Assembly (NCBI RefSeq): GCF_002078875.1
Contig: NC_034410.1
Coordinates: 79,823,636 to 79,887,635 of the forward strand
Origin: Numida meleagris
Taxonomy: Eukaryota; Chordata; Aves; Galliformes; Numididae
Length of the DNA stretch: 64,000 bases
Direction: 5' to 3'
Below the pieces are notes generated by a model. That model ran no database searches. It was not told the DNA's origin and saw nothing but the letters and a program-made list of their open reading frames with translations. Shown piece by piece: positions 60,283 to 64,000 of this stretch. Both the position numbers and the translations under genes were made by a program. Within the stretch, counting starts at the first letter, position 1; each line of letters begins with the position of its first letter.

Positions 60283-63200
60283 ACTGTTACAGCATATCTA
60301 CTAAAGTATGAGCATTGAAATTTATTCTTTCATTACCCGTTGTTAATTACTATAGCATGCCTTACTGGTCTTGTACAAGCTTTAAGACCTTGAACTGAGA
60401 AAATAATAGAGTTATAAGAATATAACTAAATGGAATTAATTCTCTAGCTAACTCTGTGTGTCACACCGGCTATGCATTCTAACCAGAATGCTACCAGAGT
60501 CATATGTCATATACTTTTTATTCATTTTCCTTAATTGATCATAATATTAGCTTATAAGTACCTGCTATAGATGATGCTGAGGGTTTAGTGCTCCGTTACA
60601 TAAAATTTTGCTATTTATGGCTGTTAGAGAGGATGCATGACCTAGAATCACTTACCTTGGTTTGATGTCCCAGAGAAATCTCTGTATTTCATTTTAAAAT
60701 GACAATTTTCAACTCTTTAGTTTGAATGCAAATTCAAATGGAAAATGTAACTCAACCCTTTAGTTATCTTTGAAATGTAAATAATCATCACAACTAGCCG
60801 TACTTATGTTGCACTTTTCAGTCCAAAGCCTTCAGGGCTTCACTCGAATTCTAGCTCAGGACTCTTTTTTTTTTTCTAGAGCAATAATAGTATGTAGTAT
60901 ATGTAGGAAGTCAGATACTGTCTTGTATCTGTATGGTATTTGATTTGTGTTTCTTAGAAGTGTTTTCTCTTTTTTCCTTTGTTTCTTAGCATCACATTCA
61001 TCCATAAGCTTGCTCACAGCAGTTCTGTATCTTGGAAAGCATAAGCTGAAAATAAGCCAAATACATTCTCTTGCTTTACATTTCATATAAGTTCAACTTC
61101 ATTATTATTATTAGTGTACTTAAAGAGAACAATTGAAAAGGTTTCTCACATGCAAGGTGAATCTGGTTGGTAATTGACAGCAGCAGTTTGGTCCTGTTTT
61201 GGCTGGTGTTGCAGGCATAAAAGAGGAAGACTCGGGTTACTGAGCCTGAATTATAACCTTCTCAAGAGAAACAGCATTGATTCATTGCACTCTTACCATC
61301 CTTTGGGTGAAAAATTTGGCTCAGCTAGCTCTTCAGATTGACCTGGCTTACAGCATGCAGTTTTAAAGACTTGCAGGTAGAGGTTTAAAATGTCCAAAAA
61401 CAGGGCTGGTCTTTAATTTCATGAAAGACTTTTAATGAGTACACTATACAGAAAGCACTGTGCAGAAGCTGAATGATATGATCCTCCTGGCAGATCATCA
61501 GAAGTCAAAACACAGATCTGCACTGTTTTTTGACCTTGCACATTGTTGCCACCACTGTTGTTGTTCTTGGCTTCTTTTTCCTATTTTTCCTTGATTACAA
61601 CACTTCACAAAAAGAGAAGGGGAAAAAGCAAGCTATTAGTTTAGTGATTGATATTTAGCACTGCCATCTTGATCCTCTCAGCACGCCTTTGGTGACTGAG
61701 CTCTGTATAATAATAATATGCCATTGAAACGGCACAACTAGGAGGGCCAGAATGAGATATAAGAGGATATGAAAAATAGGCAGTTTATAAACTTTGTTTT
61801 TATATATGGAACACAGGCTGGGGTTTTTGTTTGACACATTATAAATACAACACCAGGAACATTCAGGCATGGTGTTCGGTTTTTATGTATTTATAATAAA
61901 AAAGTAAATGAAATAAAGAATTCCAGCTGTATATTCTGCTGTCCTGTGAGACAGATGAACGTGTTTTCTGCATTCATTTTTCCACAGACACAAAGAAACT
62001 AACAACTGAACTCTTTGAGTCTTAGAAGAGTTCCAGAAGGCATTTAGTTCCCTAGGTATATAATATAGTTTTATACATGGCAGTCAGTAAATATTGAATG
62101 TCTATACTGGTTCTGCACACTTTATCTTGTTGGTTTCTTCACATAAAAAAGTATTTCTAGAATCCTTCACACGTCACTTGTTCAGATAGCCATTTGACTA
62201 CAAAAAATAAATATACAAGAGCATATATTCCTTTGAGATGGAGATAGAATGCTAAACCTATAAAGCCTAATATACAATTTTAAGATGGAAAATTTTTTTT
62301 ATATGGCTTAAGGTTTCTATCCTATAAGGTGTAAAGCTTTACAGCAGGGGAAGTTGTGGAGTTACAAGAGAAGAAGTCAGAGGGCAGAGTGTGGGCAGAA
62401 AACTGCCTTTGTGGTATCAAAAATGGAGGCAGAAGTACAGTACAGACAGGAGGGAATGGCAATATTTTACACTCTGAGAAACATTGTTAGGAAGATGATG
62501 GTCATATTTCAACTTTGAATTTGACCTAGGTGAAAGATGGCTTTCAAAAATAAAACTGATTAAGGAAAGTCTTGCCAATATCTTGTTTGGTCCTTGTGAA
62601 GAAAAAGGTTGTTGAAAGTATGGATCTCTGTAGTAAATATTTTGCTTATCAGGCACTAAGAAACAATAACCTTTTCTGCAGATAATTTATTATTCAGTGT
62701 CATGTCTTCAAATATTATTCCCATGTCAGAAACACTGATCCTGTAGTGTATAATTAGTACAATCGAAATGTAACACCAAAATAACCAAACAAAAACAAAA
62801 ACAAAAATGCCAGTCTTGCATATTTAATTGAAATATATGTGTTTTGAGGGACAATGAATTTGACCAGTGGCAGGAGTAAATTAATATTATATTCAGAATA
62901 TATAATGTCACTATGGCTCTTAACTGAAAGTCTTTAAAGCAGAGTCATGGCTATAGAAGTGTCGGTACTTAAACTTCTGAATGCTTTACTTCTAGAAAGT
63001 AGTGCTCAAAGACTTTCTTTAGAAAGGATGATTTCATTAACATTATTTGCATCAAAGTTAGACTACCTGGCTTGCCATGTCTTGGATGCAAATTTTGCTA
63101 ATTATAATATCATGATTGAAGCTGGCTACACTTAACACTTGTGGGGCTGAGAACATGCATTGGAGACCATGTTAGAATCTGCCATCTGGGACACTTGGGG

Positions 63201-64000
63201 ATATACTGATGTGCTCCTTCAGCGCTTCCTCCTTTGCCAACAGGTTATAAGGGAGTGATGCCCAAACTTGTTTCCTAGTGTGAAAAGTCAAGTGTCTGGC
63301 ACTCTTTGTTCTGCCAGAGATACTATGGCACTTAATCTAGATGCAGCCTTCACCACCAAGCAACCAGTAAGGCTATTCATATGGCTATCAAGAAAAACAT
63401 TAATTTTATCTGTTCATCTCTTCTACTTAAAGAAAAAATTCTCTAGAGCAATTTTCATTCAGCATGTGTTACATACATTTAGAAATAATAATAGCTTTCA
63501 AGATTGAGGTTTCAAGCTTTGTACCAACACCTATAAAAAATACAGACAAGTATTCAGCTTTAATTCATCTGTAAATCAAAAAGAAAGGCTGACTTCCAAA
63601 ACTGGGGATGAAGATAAGGAAGGAAGCAGCTAAATTTGCCTGCAAAGGTCAAAGTTACAATCTGAGATGCATGAGGTTTAATCTGAACATCTTGCTTTTC
63701 CAAGTAGATTTTTATAATTTTTCTCTTAATTGTAATTCAGTATTTAAGTTGAATATTAACTGCAATTCAGTCCTCAGTGTAGTTTTACTTCAGTTTAAAT
63801 GCTGGATACTCAGAAATACCAGATAGTGTGTGTGTGTGAGTGTGCCTTCTCACTCCAGACAAGTTATTTATCATCCTTTAGACTGATCTACAATTCCCAA
63901 AATCTGACATGCTCAGTTTACTGACTGGAAAATTCCAAGTTGTCCTACCTGTCACCGTTTTCCTTAGATTGTCCAAAATATTTGTTTAGATGTATGTGTA
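60283..64000. other. AT-rich non-coding DNA, no gene seen
   Basis: No gene or interspersed repeat is recognised up to the window end. Small simple repeats include ATT units near 61101-61113, an AAAAC-rich patch near 62789-62808 and a short GT array at about 63826-63838. Open frames are below 80 codons and unremarkable. Confidence 0.5.

Noticed and set aside
1..64000. CRISPR arrays, tRNA or rRNA genes, bacterial operons, replication origins
   Set aside because: I found no evenly spaced direct repeats with unique spacers, no cloverleaf or rRNA sequence, and no cluster of long open frames; the repeat content is that of a bird nuclear genome.

Overview
The window looks like non-coding, AT-rich nuclear DNA from a bird, most likely a galliform such as chicken. 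The evidence is the repeat content: at least seven CR1 LINE pieces ending in the bird-type ATTCTRTG tail or carrying CR1 ORF2 remnants, three deletion derivatives of a Galluhop-like mariner transposon, two solo LTRs built like avian alpharetroviral LTRs, and several ERVL-type LTR pieces. Repeat family names are from memory of bird repeats; no database search was possible. I found no convincing host protein-coding exon, tRNA, rRNA, CRISPR array or bacterial-type operon. The many short open frames lack protein-like character or lie inside repeats. The window is either intergenic or part of a very long intron.

Layout: 1-3341 is unique AT-rich DNA with a CTGT/CTTT microsatellite and a 26-base poly-A run. 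A plus-strand CR1 lies at 3342-4110, and a minus-strand alpharetroviral-type solo LTR at 8141-8540. A long old plus-strand CR1 with reverse-transcriptase motifs lies at 11045-12290. An ERV fragment (minus) is at 15543-15955 and an ERVL-type LTR (plus) at 17590-18143. A mariner derivative at 23013-23935 is split by a younger CR1. A second mariner derivative at 28512-29075 is followed by AT palindromes. A CR1 at 29514-30063 is itself split by a solo LTR. An ERVL-type LTR (minus) and an adjacent unclassified LTR-like block fill 31278-32930. A 531-bp solo LTR with perfect 5-bp target duplication is at 36196-36726. Old CR1 copies lie at 39988-41070 and 53346-54710, a third mariner derivative at 47194-47750, and a last CR1 at 59840-60282. 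Everything between is AT-rich single-copy-looking DNA with simple repeats and a few TAAT-rich stretches that could be conserved enhancers.

No genes work together here. What the window does record is an order of insertions: CR1 into mariner (23 kb) and an alpharetroviral-type LTR into CR1 (29.5 kb). Three solo LTRs have intact target-site duplications (TCTGTG, GACTAT, ATAAT), which fix their ends to the base. I did not find a new biological system.
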